64,000 bases of DNA from Pseudohalocynthiibacter aestuariivivens (GCF_011040495.1 NZ_CP049037.1:1798001-1862000); one strand, 5' to 3'. Shown: positions 35,082 through 44,557, counted from the stretch's first letter. Made by a program: numbers and translations. Notes: generated from the letters alone by a model not told the origin.

Positions 35082-35395
35082 TGCATCCTGCAATCGCTTC
35101 AAACCACATGCGTGATCGAAAACGCCCAAACTATTGATGTTGTGCTCGCGTGATCACGCCCCGTGGACCTGCAAAATACAGGCGGCGCGATGACATGGCC
35201 CACTGAAAACACTTGCAAAATCGGGGTGTCGCTTCTGCGATGCCCCGTTTCTTTCATGCAACTGTTTAACGTCCAATCTGATAAAAATCGGCTAAGTAGC
35301 ATTGATTCTTGATAAAAAAGTCAAAATGCCTCAGACTAATAACCAATACGGGCAAAAAGACCCGAAATGAGGCGTGATCGGAAAAGGCAGGTCAC
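35082..35395 (+). other. 314-nt gap between cpaB and cpaC with an intrinsic terminator
   Basis: No gene. It contains the hairpin at 35222-35247 with a T-rich tail, then an AT-rich stretch (35248-35340) that is likely to hold a separate promoter for cpaC and the downstream genes, although no clear -35/-10 pair stands out. Confidence 0.5.
35222..35255 (+). terminator. Intrinsic terminator between cpaB and cpaC
   Basis: CGGGGTGTCGC (35222-35232) pairs with 35237-35247 (two G-T pairs, 4-nt loop), followed by TTTCTTTC. This is among the most canonical terminators of the window. Confidence 0.7.
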
Positions 35396-36829
35396 ATGAA
35401 AAGTAGAAGTATTTTTGCGGCAGCCCTGCTGGGGTTTGCCATTTGCGCGGGCACAGGCCCTGCGCCGGTTCATGCAGAGAGTCTGCATGTCGTTCGTAAG
35501 GGCACGGGCCGCGATCTAAGTGTTGCGATGAACCGTGCTGTCGTGGTCGAAAGCGACGTTCCCTTTGCGGAACTGAGCATTGCAAACCCATCTATCGCCG
35601 ATTTTTCGACCTTGTCGGATCGTACCATCTATGTCCTCGGCAAATCGCCGGGGCGTACGACACTGACGCTGCTCGATGAAAACGGCAGGCTTATTACCAA
35701 TGTCGAAGTCCGGGTGAGCGCCGATGTATCGGAGTTCAAGGAACGGTTGCGCCAGATCCTTCCGAATGAGCGAATCGAAGTGCGCACCGCCAATGACGGC
35801 ATCGTGCTTTCGGGCACCGTTTCTAGCACCCCGCGCATGCAGCGCGCACTGGACCTGGCAGAACGCTATGCTCCCGAACGGGTGTCCAACCTGATGAGCG
35901 TATCGGGCAAACAACAGGTGATGCTGAAGGTTCGTTTCGCCGAAATGCAGCGAACCGTGGCCAAGAGCCTTTCGACTTCGCTCTCGGTGGACGGCCTGTC
36001 GACAGGTGGCCTAGGCGTAGGTGCTTCGACCAACAATGCCGGCGCGTCCAATGCCAACATTGCAGGGGTCGTTCCAGGCACTGGCCCGAACGGATCGGCC
36101 AACAATGGCGCGGTTTTCTTTGGCTTTAACGCAGGATCCGCTCAGATCGGCATCCTGATGCAAGCTCTTGAAAGCAAAGGCGTTGTGCGCACTCTGGCAG
36201 AACCAAATCTGACGGCCCTGTCAGGGCAAGAGGCAAAATTCCTTGCGGGTGGCGAATACCCGATTCCGATCGCTCAGGACAACAGCACGATTACCGTCGA
36301 ATACAAACCCTTTGGTGTTGAGTTGAACTTTGTGCCGCGTGTGCTTGATGATGATGTGATCAACCTCGAAATTGCCGCCGCAGTATCAGCCTTGGACCCC
36401 AACAATGGGATCACGATCGGCGGGGTAAACAGCTTTACGATCAATGCGTTCCGTCGGCGTGACGCCTCGACCACCATCGCCATGCGCGACGGCGAGAGCT
36501 TTGCCATCGCGGGGCTGTTGCAGGATGATTTTCAGGACACCAACGGTCAGATACCCTGGATTGGTGACATCCCAATCCTTGGTGCTCTTTTCCGTAGCGC
36601 CGATTATCAACGCTCGCAAACAGAGCTGGTGATTATCGTGACCGCGCACTTGGTGACCCCAACCAAGGGAGAGGCGCTGGCGCTGCCCACTGACCGGGTT
36701 CGCCTGCCATCCGAGGCAGACCTATTCCTGAACGGACGCGTTGCGCGCAACGTGGGGCCCGATACCGGACCGACTGGAGAGGTTGCCAAACAGGACTTCA
36801 GCGGCTCATATGGCTACGTAATGGATTGA
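35396..36829 (+). CDS. cpaC: Tad pilus outer-membrane secretin CpaC (RcpA)
   Basis: 477 residues. A signal peptide (SIFAAALLGFAICAGTGPAPVHA) is followed by a pilus-assembly N-terminal domain (LSVAMNRAVVVESDVPFAELSIANPSIADF), a BON-like segment (VRTANDGIVLSGTVSS), and the type II/III secretin core (VRTLAEPNLTALSGQEAKFLAGGEYPIPI and PWIGDIPILGALFRS). It forms the outer-membrane channel for the pilus. The next gene follows after 16 nt. Confidence 0.95.
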   Translation: MKSRSIFAAALLGFAICAGTGPAPVHAESLHVVRKGTGRDLSVAMNRAVVVESDVPFAELSIANPSIADFSTLSDRTIYVLGKSPGRTTLTLLDENGRLITNVEVRVSADVSEFKERLRQILPNERIEVRTANDGIVLSGTVSSTPRMQRALDLAERYAPERVSNLMSVSGKQQVMLKVRFAEMQRTVAKSLSTSLSVDGLSTGGLGVGASTNNAGASNANIAGVVPGTGPNGSANNGAVFFGFNAGSAQIGILMQALESKGVVRTLAEPNLTALSGQEAKFLAGGEYPIPIAQDNSTITVEYKPFGVELNFVPRVLDDDVINLEIAAAVSALDPNNGITIGGVNSFTINAFRRRDASTTIAMRDGESFAIAGLLQDDFQDTNGQIPWIGDIPILGALFRSADYQRSQTELVIIVTAHLVTPTKGEALALPTDRVRLPSEADLFLNGRVARNVGPDTGPTGEVAKQDFSGSYGYVMD

Positions 36830-36845
36830 TGCAGGTGCGAGAACA

Positions 36846-37508
36846 ATGAAAAAAGCACTTATTTTTCTGTCAGTTATTGCTCTTGGAGCTTGTTCCAAGA
36901 ACACTGGTCAGGTGTATCGTTCCTACTTCGACGAGGCCGGTTCTCTGGTCGATGGCGGCAGCTTCGGCAATGCGAACATGAACAACACGCAGATCATGTC
37001 TGGCGAGAAGAGTTACGTCTATGATCTGTCCAATCGTTTCGCGACCGAGGTTCTCAGTACTGTCAACTTCGCCTTCAATTCAGCGCAACTGGATGCTGGC
37101 GCGCGCGACACGCTCCGCGAACAGGCAGCCTGGATTCGACAATTCCCAGAAGTCCGCTTCCGTGTTTATGGACACACCGACGCTGTCGGTTCGAACAGCT
37201 TTAACAAGCGTCTGGGCTTGGCCCGCGCCAACGCCGTCGTCGGGTATCTGGCCTCGCAGGGCATCAATCGTTCCCGATTGGAAGCCGTCGTCTCATTTGG
37301 CGAATCGCAGCCATTGATCGTGACCCAAGGCCGTGAACGCCGCAACCGCCGGACCGTGACCGAAGTTTCGGGCTTTGTCCGCTCCCACCCAATCGTGATG
37401 GACGGGAAATACGCCGAAGTCGTATTCCGCGAGTACGTCACCAGTGCCAAACCAGATTCTGATCTTATCCTCGTCAAAGCCGGTGGTTCGTCCACCGCCG
37501 ATGAATAA
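36846..37508 (+). CDS. OmpA-like lipoprotein in the Tad locus
   Basis: 220 residues. A lipoprotein signal (FLSVIALGACSKN, lipobox LGAC) anchors it to a membrane. The C-terminal OmpA peptidoglycan-binding domain runs VNFAFNSAQLDAGARDTLREQAAW ... VYGHTDAVGSNSFNKRLGLARANAVVGYL. It occupies the place of cpaD in other tad loci and probably links the secretin to peptidoglycan. A terminator lies 46 nt downstream. Confidence 0.88.
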   Translation: MKKALIFLSVIALGACSKNTGQVYRSYFDEAGSLVDGGSFGNANMNNTQIMSGEKSYVYDLSNRFATEVLSTVNFAFNSAQLDAGARDTLREQAAWIRQFPEVRFRVYGHTDAVGSNSFNKRLGLARANAVVGYLASQGINRSRLEAVVSFGESQPLIVTQGRERRNRRTVTEVSGFVRSHPIVMDGKYAEVVFREYVTSAKPDSDLILVKAGGSSTADE

Positions 37509-37890
37509 GACACGTAGAGTTATCTCCCTGCCCGGCTTGCCGGGACACCTAAAGCCCGCCGCACTGTCGGCGGGTTCTTCTTGTCCCATTGCGACGCCTA
37601 CACACGTATAGCCCGGTAGGCGCAAAGAACTGCCCGCCGTCAGGTTCCACGGGGGCAATCAGCCCTGCGATGTTGTCGCTCACGCCAGCCGCGGCGTCCA
37701 TCTTTCGCACAAAAATGGTTTTTTGGCCGTATTGTTGCCAACATTACAGACGATATTCCAGACAGGGTGAAATGTGCCGTGCGTCATTCGCATGGCGCAG
37801 CGCAGCAGGGACGCGCCGACAGTTCGCCCCAAAACGACCAATCGTAGAGGCGCCGGTACAGGTGACGCGGAAAAATAGGACCGAAACGCA
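37509..37890 (+). other. 382-nt gap between the OmpA-like gene and cpaE
   Basis: No gene. It holds a small CCCGGC/GCCGGG hairpin at 37530-37543, an intrinsic terminator at 37555-37583, and then about 300 nt that must carry the promoter for cpaE and the rest of the locus. No unambiguous -35/-10 pair was found. Confidence 0.45.
37555..37583 (+). terminator. Intrinsic terminator after the OmpA-like gene
   Basis: CCCGCCG (37555-37561) pairs with CGGCGGG (37568-37574), followed by TTCTTCTTG. It divides the Tad locus into separate transcription units. Confidence 0.7.
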
Positions 37891-39114
37891 ATGAGCAGTG
37901 CGATACAACAACCAGATGCCAGCCCGATCGTCGCGTGTACGATCAGCCGGGACGTGCGCAACTTTGATCTGCTGATCGAAGATATGGAAGCCGCCCTTGG
38001 CGAAGCCTGGGGCGATCTCGGGTTTCCCGAGGCGCTGTCGTACCTGAAACAAACCGAGGCTGAGGCGCTCGAATTCGTTGCAATTGCGATAGACCAGTCT
38101 GACGAAGCACGCCTGACAATGATCAGCGAAATCATTACCCTGGCGCGGATGCGCGGAATTAAGGTGATCTTGATCGCCGATGACGTCAGCCCTGCGGCGT
38201 TGCACCAGTTGCTGCGCGAAGGTGCCGACGAGTTTGTGCCCTACCCCCTCCCCGAGAACGAGCTGCAGGCGGCGATCGAACGACTACGCAAGCCCGATCC
38301 GGCACCGGCCGCATCGACCGCTCCTACAGCCACCGCAGAAGATGGCGTCATGCTGGGTGTACATGGCCTCGCCGGAGGGACCGGTGCCACGACGTTGGCA
38401 GTGAACCTCGCGTGGGAACTGGCGACTGTGGCCAAGGAAAACGCCCCTCGCGTCTGCATTCTTGACCTGAGCCTGCAATTTGGTTCGGTCTCGACCTTTC
38501 TGGATCTGCCGCGCCGCGATGCCGTTTACGAAATGTGGTCAGACACCGAAGCGATGGACGAAGACATCTTTAAGCAGGCTCTGGTCAGCTACGAGGATCG
38601 GCTTTGGGTTTTGACTGCGCCGCCCGAGGTACTGCCGCTCGATCTGATCTCACCCGATGATGTGAACAGGGTGCTGGAACAGGCTCGCAAGCATTTCGAT
38701 TACGTGATTGTCGACATGCCAACCACGCTGGTGCAATGGACTGAAACAGTCCTGACTGCCGCGCAAATCTACTTTGTCACGCTTGAGATGGATATGCGGT
38801 CAGCGCAGAACACGCTGCGCCTGAAACGCGCGCTCAAGGCAGAAGACCTGCCACTGGAACGGCTGCGTTTCTGCGTCAACCGCGCGCCCAAGTTTACCGA
38901 CCTGAATGGTAAATCGCGGATCAAGCGGATGGCGGAAAGTCTGGAAATCGGGATCGAACTGCAGTTGCCCGACGGCGGTAAGGCCGTCAGCCAAGGGGCC
39001 GACCACGGCCTGCCGCTGGCCTCGTCGGCACCCAAGAATCCGCTGCGCAAGGAAATCGCCAAGCTGGCCTCTTCTTTGCATGAATTGGGCAAGAGTGATG
39101 CCGAAGCGGCATAG
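37891..39114 (+). CDS. cpaE: Tad pilus localisation ATPase CpaE/TadZ
   Basis: 407 residues. An N-terminal receiver-like domain (about residues 8-135) is followed by a MinD/ParA-type ATPase domain. The P-loop is the deviant GLAGGTGATTLAVNLAWEL, lacking both lysines of KGGVGKTT, which is characteristic of TadZ. Walker B is DYVIVDMPTT. It is expected to place the pilus machine at the cell pole. It precedes cpaF by 20 nt. Confidence 0.92.
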   Translation: MSSAIQQPDASPIVACTISRDVRNFDLLIEDMEAALGEAWGDLGFPEALSYLKQTEAEALEFVAIAIDQSDEARLTMISEIITLARMRGIKVILIADDVSPAALHQLLREGADEFVPYPLPENELQAAIERLRKPDPAPAASTAPTATAEDGVMLGVHGLAGGTGATTLAVNLAWELATVAKENAPRVCILDLSLQFGSVSTFLDLPRRDAVYEMWSDTEAMDEDIFKQALVSYEDRLWVLTAPPEVLPLDLISPDDVNRVLEQARKHFDYVIVDMPTTLVQWTETVLTAAQIYFVTLEMDMRSAQNTLRLKRALKAEDLPLERLRFCVNRAPKFTDLNGKSRIKRMAESLEIGIELQLPDGGKAVSQGADHGLPLASSAPKNPLRKEIAKLASSLHELGKSDAEAA

Positions 39115-39134
39115 TTATTGATAGGGGCGAGTAA

Positions 39135-40613
39135 ATGTTTTCACGTTACAAAAAGCCAACCAGCGCGGCTCCGGCTAAAGCGGACGCGCTATCCAAGGGC
39201 AAGCCCGCTGCCAATGCTGCGGGTCCTGCGAATGCCGCAGCATCAGCAAAGGCTGAAGCTCCCGCTGCCATTACGTCATTGCGGCGCCCCTTGCCGGCCA
39301 CAGATGCGAAGGCAGCACCACAGGACAAAGAACGTAAGCGCAAGGAACGGTTAGGCGAAATCAAGCTCGACCTGCATCGCGCCCTGCTCGATAATCTGAA
39401 CCTCAGCGCGCTCGACACTGCAACAGAATCCGACCTGCGCGCCGAAATCGGCTCGATCGTCGCCGAAGTGCTCGAAGAGCGCAGCATCGTGCTGAACCGT
39501 GAAGAGCGCAGCACGCTTACCCAAGAACTGTACGATGAAGTGCGCGGCCTCGGGCCGCTGGAAACGCTTTTGAAGGACGACACTGTTAACGATATCCTCG
39601 TCAACGGTCCGCACCAGATTTTCGTCGAGCGTGACGGTAAGCTTTCGCTCAGCGATGTGACGTTCAAAGACGAAAAGCACCTGCTGCGGATCATCGACAA
39701 AATCGTGAGCGCGGTCGGACGGCGGGTAGACGAATCGAATCCCTATGTTGATGCGCGTCTATTGGATGGTTCACGTTTCAACGCGATGGTACCGCCCGTT
39801 GCCGTGGATGGCAGCCTAGTCTCGATCCGTAAATTCAAAAAGGATAAACTGGGAATTGATGATCTCGTCAGCTTCGGTGCGTTCTCAGAAGAAATGGCCG
39901 CCTACCTACAGGCCGCCGTTGCCTGCCGCCTGAACGTCATCGTTTCCGGCGGAACCGGCTCGGGTAAGACAACGACACTCAATGCGCTCAGTTCCTTTAT
40001 CGACAATGCAGAACGCATTCTGACCATCGAGGATACTGCGGAACTTCAGCTGCAACAGATCCACGTCGGTCGAATGGAAAGCCGCCCCCCCAACGTCGAA
40101 GGCAAGGGAGAGGTCAGCCCGCGCGACTGCCTCAAGAACGCGCTGCGGATGCGACCCGATCGCATCATCGTTGGCGAGACGCGCGGCGAGGAAGTCATCG
40201 ACATGCTGCAAGCAATGAACACCGGCCACGACGGCTCTATGACGACGATCCACGCTAACAACCCGCGTGATGGTGTCAGCCGTCTGGAAAACATGGTGGC
40301 GATGGCAGGGATTGAGATGCCGCTAAAAGCGGTGCGCTCACAGATTGCATCCGCTGTGAACCTGATCGTGCAGGCAAGCCGTCTACAGGATGGCAGTCGT
40401 CGCATGACCTCAATCACCGAGATCACCGGTATGGAGGGTGAAGTGATTTCGATGCAGGAAATCTTCCGTTTCCAGCGCGTCGGCCTGACCCCCGAGAACA
40501 AGATCATCGGCCATTTCACAGCCACCGGCGTACGCTCCAACTATTCCGAGCGGTTCCGTCTGTGGGGCTATGATTTGCCGGCCAGCATCTATGAACCCGT
40601 GAGACCGGAGTAA
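39135..40613 (+). CDS. cpaF: Tad pilus motor ATPase CpaF/TadA
   Basis: 492 residues, a type II/IV secretion hexameric ATPase. An Ala/Pro/Lys-rich N-terminus (about 60 residues) is followed by the N-terminal domain (EVRGLGPLETLLKDDTVNDILVNGP) and the motor domain, with Walker A VSGGTGSGKTTTLN, the Asp box, Walker B MRPDRIIVGETRGEEV and the His box MTTIHANNPRDG. It powers pilus extension and perhaps retraction from the cytoplasmic side. It is followed 4 nt later by tadB. Confidence 0.96.
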   Translation: MFSRYKKPTSAAPAKADALSKGKPAANAAGPANAAASAKAEAPAAITSLRRPLPATDAKAAPQDKERKRKERLGEIKLDLHRALLDNLNLSALDTATESDLRAEIGSIVAEVLEERSIVLNREERSTLTQELYDEVRGLGPLETLLKDDTVNDILVNGPHQIFVERDGKLSLSDVTFKDEKHLLRIIDKIVSAVGRRVDESNPYVDARLLDGSRFNAMVPPVAVDGSLVSIRKFKKDKLGIDDLVSFGAFSEEMAAYLQAAVACRLNVIVSGGTGSGKTTTLNALSSFIDNAERILTIEDTAELQLQQIHVGRMESRPPNVEGKGEVSPRDCLKNALRMRPDRIIVGETRGEEVIDMLQAMNTGHDGSMTTIHANNPRDGVSRLENMVAMAGIEMPLKAVRSQIASAVNLIVQASRLQDGSRRMTSITEITGMEGEVISMQEIFRFQRVGLTPENKIIGHFTATGVRSNYSERFRLWGYDLPASIYEPVRPE

Positions 40614-40617
40614 TCCC

Positions 40618-41586
40618 ATGAGCATCAGCGCAGAACCAATTATCTACGGCCTCATCTTTGTTGGCGTTCTGGTGCTTGTCGAAGGCATCTACCTGACCGT
40701 CTTTGGCAAATCCATCAGCCTGAATAGCCGCGTGAACCGCCGTCTGGAGATGCTGGACAAGAGCGGCAATCGCGAAGAAGTCATGGAAAAGCTTCGCAAG
40801 GAGATGCAGCAGCACCTCAAGGCGCGACGCATTCCGCTGTATTCAATCCTGTCGGCCAAAGCACAAAAGGCCGCGATTGCATTCACGCCCAAGCAATTGA
40901 TCATGCTGATGGGCGGTCTGGCCGCGCTCGCATTTATCGGTCTGTCGGTCGGCACTGCTACCTCTGTTCCAATCCGCGCAGTCGTCTCTGTCGCCATGGG
41001 TGTGGGCGGGGTCTTTACCTGGATTTCGATGAAAGCAGGCAAGCGTATGGCGATGCTAGAAGAACAATTGCCAGATGCGATCGAACTCATGGTGCGTTCC
41101 TTGCGGGTGGGTCATCCCTTTTCATCAGCGATCTCGATCGTCGCGACCGAAGTCGGGGATCCATTGGCCAGCGAATTCGGCATGATTGCGGATGAGGCGG
41201 CCTATGGCCGTGACGTGGGTGAGGCGCTCAAGGAAATGGCCGAACGGCTGGACATGCAGGACTTGCGCTTTCTCGCTGTCGCCGTGACCATTCAGCAGCA
41301 GTCGGGTGGTAACCTGGCCGAGATCCTCGACGGTCTGGCCAAGGTGATCCGCGCGCGATTCCGCCTGTTTCGCCGCGTCAAGGCGATCACTGCCGAAGCC
41401 AAATGGTCAGGCAAGTTCCTGTCAGGTTTCCCGCTGCTGGCAATGGTCGGCATTCAGCTGATCGACCCGAATTATTATGACAAGGTGCTGGACCACCCCT
41501 ATTTCATCCCCGCCTGTCTGGTTGTCGGTGTGTTTCTGGTACTGAACCTGATCGTTATGCGCGCCCTTGTGAATATCAAAGTTTGA
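40618..41586 (+). CDS. tadB: Tad inner-membrane platform protein TadB
   Basis: 322 residues of the GspF-like (T2SSF) fold. A helix near residue 15, a pair of helices around 95-135 and helices near the C-terminus flank the cytoplasmic domain with EEQLPDAIELMVRSLRVGHPFSSAISIVATEVGDPLASEFG. It forms the inner-membrane base with TadC. Spacing of 4 nt from cpaF and 10 nt to tadC indicates one operon. Confidence 0.94.
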   Translation: MSISAEPIIYGLIFVGVLVLVEGIYLTVFGKSISLNSRVNRRLEMLDKSGNREEVMEKLRKEMQQHLKARRIPLYSILSAKAQKAAIAFTPKQLIMLMGGLAALAFIGLSVGTATSVPIRAVVSVAMGVGGVFTWISMKAGKRMAMLEEQLPDAIELMVRSLRVGHPFSSAISIVATEVGDPLASEFGMIADEAAYGRDVGEALKEMAERLDMQDLRFLAVAVTIQQQSGGNLAEILDGLAKVIRARFRLFRRVKAITAEAKWSGKFLSGFPLLAMVGIQLIDPNYYDKVLDHPYFIPACLVVGVFLVLNLIVMRALVNIKV

Positions 41587-41596
41587 GAGGCCAGAT

Positions 41597-42571
41597 ATGT
41601 CATTTCTCAACGAAATCCTGACCGGCGCATTGGGGCCTTTCGGCCCGATTATCGCCGTGGGTATGCTTGGGGTTTTCCTGATCCTGATCACGATTGCGAT
41701 CATGCTGAACCAGCGCGACGATCCGCTGACCAAACTGAAAAAATCTCAGGCCAGCCGCAACGCCGGGCAAACCAGCACACAGAAACTGCGCTCCGGCTCA
41801 CGAAATGAAAAGCTGGACAAATATGCCACGTTTCTTGAGCCACAAGACGAGAAACAATATTCCGAGATGCGCCTGACCCTGCTTCAGGCAGGGTATCGCA
41901 ACCGCGACGCGGTGCGTTATTTTCACTTTGCGCAATTCTCCCTCGGGATCGGCCTCTTGGTTCTGGGCGTACTCTATTACGTCGCCTTCAAGTCCGGCGG
42001 TGAAACAGACACCAAAACCATGCTGCTATACATTCTAGGTCCAGGTGGCGCCGGTTACATGCTGCCGAAATATTGGATCACCAAGCGCAAGCAAACGCGG
42101 CAGGATGAAATCACCGACGGTTTCCCCGACAGCTTGGACATGATGTTGGTTTGTATCGAGGCGGGTCAATCTCTGGACCAGTCGATCATTCGCGTCAGTC
42201 AGGAAATGCGCGCATCCTATCCGGCACTCGCAGACGAATTCGAAATCGTCAGTCAACAGATCAAGGCCGGGCGCGACAAACCTTCTGTTCTGAATGAAAT
42301 GTCGGAACGTTGCGGTGTACAGGACATCACCAGCTTCGTGACCGTTCTCGTTCAATCACAGACGTTCGGCACGTCCATCGCAGACGCCTTGCGCGTTTAC
42401 GCCGGCGAAATGCGCGACAAGCGCGTAATGCGTGCCGAAGAAAAGGCCAACAAGCTGCCAACAAAGATGACATTGGCCACAATGATGCTTACAGTTCCAC
42501 CACTGTTGATCATCCTTGTAGGACCGTCTGTTCTGGGTATCATGGAACTAACGTCGATGAGCTCACACTGA
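41597..42571 (+). CDS. tadC: Tad inner-membrane platform protein TadC
   Basis: 324 residues, GspF-like, paralogous to TadB. Membrane helices near residues 10-35 and 110-160 precede the conserved ITDGFPDSLDMMLVCIEAGQSLDQSIIRVSQEM stretch; two more helices lie at the C-terminus (MTLATMMLTVPPLLIILVGPSVLGIM). It works with TadB and CpaF in pilus assembly. Confidence 0.94.
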   Translation: MSFLNEILTGALGPFGPIIAVGMLGVFLILITIAIMLNQRDDPLTKLKKSQASRNAGQTSTQKLRSGSRNEKLDKYATFLEPQDEKQYSEMRLTLLQAGYRNRDAVRYFHFAQFSLGIGLLVLGVLYYVAFKSGGETDTKTMLLYILGPGGAGYMLPKYWITKRKQTRQDEITDGFPDSLDMMLVCIEAGQSLDQSIIRVSQEMRASYPALADEFEIVSQQIKAGRDKPSVLNEMSERCGVQDITSFVTVLVQSQTFGTSIADALRVYAGEMRDKRVMRAEEKANKLPTKMTLATMMLTVPPLLIILVGPSVLGIMELTSMSSH

Positions 42572-42595
42572 TCCACCGATAAAAAATGAGGCCTG

Positions 42596-43144
42596 ATGAA
42601 ACGAGCGGGCGCAGTAATTTTGGGATGCTTTATGCTGGCAGGCTGTGCAGAGCCTGAGCTGCCAGACAGTCCCTATGCGCCCGGTGTTTCGCGTTCGGGG
42701 ACGGCAGTCGACGCCACCCTCGTCGGGCACCGCCTGATCCGGGCGGGCGAGCATGAGTTGGCCATCAAGGCCTTTTCACGCGCCGCTTTGGATGAGGGGA
42801 TGACCCCGGAGATCCTCATCGGCTTTGGCAGTGCGAACCTCGGTCTCGGACGTTTGGGCCAAGCTGAAGAACTGTTGCGGAAAGCCGTCGAAGCAGACGG
42901 ATCATCGCCTGAAGCGTGGAACAATCTGGGCGTCGTTCTCATGGAAAAAGGTGAAGTTGCCGAAGCCAGCGAAGTGTTTCGCCGCGCCTATGCGCTCGAT
43001 AATGGCGAAAGTGACTCAATTCGCGATAATTTTCGGTTGGCACTCGCAAAACTCGATGATTCCTACTATGCTGGTTCGGAAGAACAAAATTATAAATTGA
43101 TACGGCGCGGCAGCAGTGACTACCTAATCCGCACGATATCATGA
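42596..43144 (+). CDS. Tad-locus TPR lipoprotein 1 (TadD-like)
   Basis: 182 residues. The signal MKRAGAVILGCFMLAGCAEP has the lipobox LAGC. About three tetratricopeptide repeats span residues 45-145 (for example SSPEAWNNLGVVLMEKGEVAEASEVFRRAYALD). TadD-type lipoproteins are thought to help assemble or target the secretin. It lies 24 nt after tadC and 29 nt before a second TPR lipoprotein gene. Confidence 0.88.
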   Translation: MKRAGAVILGCFMLAGCAEPELPDSPYAPGVSRSGTAVDATLVGHRLIRAGEHELAIKAFSRAALDEGMTPEILIGFGSANLGLGRLGQAEELLRKAVEADGSSPEAWNNLGVVLMEKGEVAEASEVFRRAYALDNGESDSIRDNFRLALAKLDDSYYAGSEEQNYKLIRRGSSDYLIRTIS

Positions 43145-43173
43145 TGAGGCTAAGGCAGTAAAAGGACGCAAAA

Positions 43174-44031
43174 ATGCGCCACCCTCTCGTTTTGACGCTC
43201 TGTGCAATGGGCAGCTTAGTGCTGTCCGCATGTGAAAAATCTGACAATGCAACTGTGGAACGCTCCTTTCAGGGCGTGAATGTCGTTGATGAAAGCAATC
43301 TCAACGATGTGATGCTCACCGTGGCGGACCCCAACGAGGCGGTTGCATATTTTCAGCGCACCGCCGGGGAACAACCCGATCGGATCGATCTGCAACGCAA
43401 CCTTGCCAAATCGCTTGTGCGCGCCAAACGCAACACCGAGGCGGTTGCCGCATGGAAACGTGTCGTCGACCACAAAGAGGCCAACGACGAGGACAAGGTA
43501 GATTTGGCCGATGCTCTGATCCGGAACAATGAATGGGAACAGGCCGAGGCTGTGTTGAATGGCGTCCCGCCCACCTATGAGACATTCAAGCGCTACCGGC
43601 TGGAGGCTATGATCGCCGATAGCAACAAGGAATGGAAACGCGCCGACAGTTTCTATGAAACGGCCGTGGGCCTGACCACGCGGCCCGCAGGCGTGATGAA
43701 CAACTGGGGTTATTCCAAACTGACACGCGGCGATTTTGCCGATGCAGAGCGGCTGTTTACCGATGCAATCCGTCTGGACCAGTCGCTGTTCACTGCCAAA
43801 AACAACCTCGTATTGGCGCGCGGGGCACAGCGCAATTACACGCTGCCAGTCATGCCTGTCAGCCAGACCGAGCGCGCGCAACTGCTGTATACTTTAGGCC
43901 TCGCGGCAATAAAACAGGGCGACGTGACGACCGGCAAAGGCCTGTTGCGCGATGCGATCGACACCCACCCACAACATTTCGAAGCCGCTGTACGCTCGAT
44001 GCGTGCCTTGGAAAACACCGCGGTCAACTGA
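43174..44031 (+). CDS. Tad-locus TPR lipoprotein 2
   Basis: 285 residues. The signal MRHPLVLTLCAMGSLVLSACEKS has the lipobox LSAC. TPR-like helices cover most of the mature part, with units such as AGVMNNWGYSKLTRGDFADAERLFTDAIRLD and RAQLLYTLGLAAIKQGDVTTGKGLLRDAI. It is adjacent to the first TPR lipoprotein but different in sequence, so the two may form a complex with the secretin CpaC. GGACG precedes the start. Confidence 0.87.
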   Translation: MRHPLVLTLCAMGSLVLSACEKSDNATVERSFQGVNVVDESNLNDVMLTVADPNEAVAYFQRTAGEQPDRIDLQRNLAKSLVRAKRNTEAVAAWKRVVDHKEANDEDKVDLADALIRNNEWEQAEAVLNGVPPTYETFKRYRLEAMIADSNKEWKRADSFYETAVGLTTRPAGVMNNWGYSKLTRGDFADAERLFTDAIRLDQSLFTAKNNLVLARGAQRNYTLPVMPVSQTERAQLLYTLGLAAIKQGDVTTGKGLLRDAIDTHPQHFEAAVRSMRALENTAVN

Positions 44032-44059
44032 CTCGCGCCACCGCAAAGGGGCCCGGCCC

Positions 44060-44557
44060 ATGATGCAAATCACCGCAAGCTCAGCCATGTGGTTCCTTCC
44101 CTTTGTCCTTCCCGTTTGCCTTTGGGTAGCGTGGAGTGATCTGCGGGTGATGAAGATTCCCAACCTCGCCGTCTTGGCGCTGGCCGCTATCTTTTTGATC
44201 GTGGGATTGATCGCCCTTCCGTTTGATCAATATATTTGGCGACTGGCTCAGCTGATCATCGTGCTTCTGGTGGGGATCGTGATGAATGCCGTCGGCCTGA
44301 TTGGCGCAGGCGATGCGAAATTCGCTGCGGCAGCTGCACCTTTTATCGCGTTGGGCGATCTGCGCCTGCTCTGCGTGATACTGGCCGCGAACCTATTGGC
44401 CGGATTTACCGCGCATCGCATTGCCAAATACACGTCACTGCGCCAGTTGGCCCCCGAATGGGAGAGCTGGTCACGCGGCAAGAAATTCCCGATGGGTCTG
44501 TGCCTGGGTGGCACATTGGCTATCTATCTGGTGTTGGGCGCACTTTACGGCGCCTGA
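44060..44557 (+). CDS. cpaA: Prepilin peptidase CpaA/TadV (A24 family)
   Basis: 165 residues, a polytopic inner-membrane aspartic protease. Active-site aspartates are in AWSDLRVMKIPN and in the GxGD motif VGLIGAGDAKF. It cuts the leader of the Flp pilins after Gly. It is the minimal form without the N-terminal methylase domain found in larger prepilin peptidases. An 81-nt gap precedes the AAA+ ATPase gene. Confidence 0.92.
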   Translation: MMQITASSAMWFLPFVLPVCLWVAWSDLRVMKIPNLAVLALAAIFLIVGLIALPFDQYIWRLAQLIIVLLVGIVMNAVGLIGAGDAKFAAAAAPFIALGDLRLLCVILAANLLAGFTAHRIAKYTSLRQLAPEWESWSRGKKFPMGLCLGGTLAIYLVLGALYGA

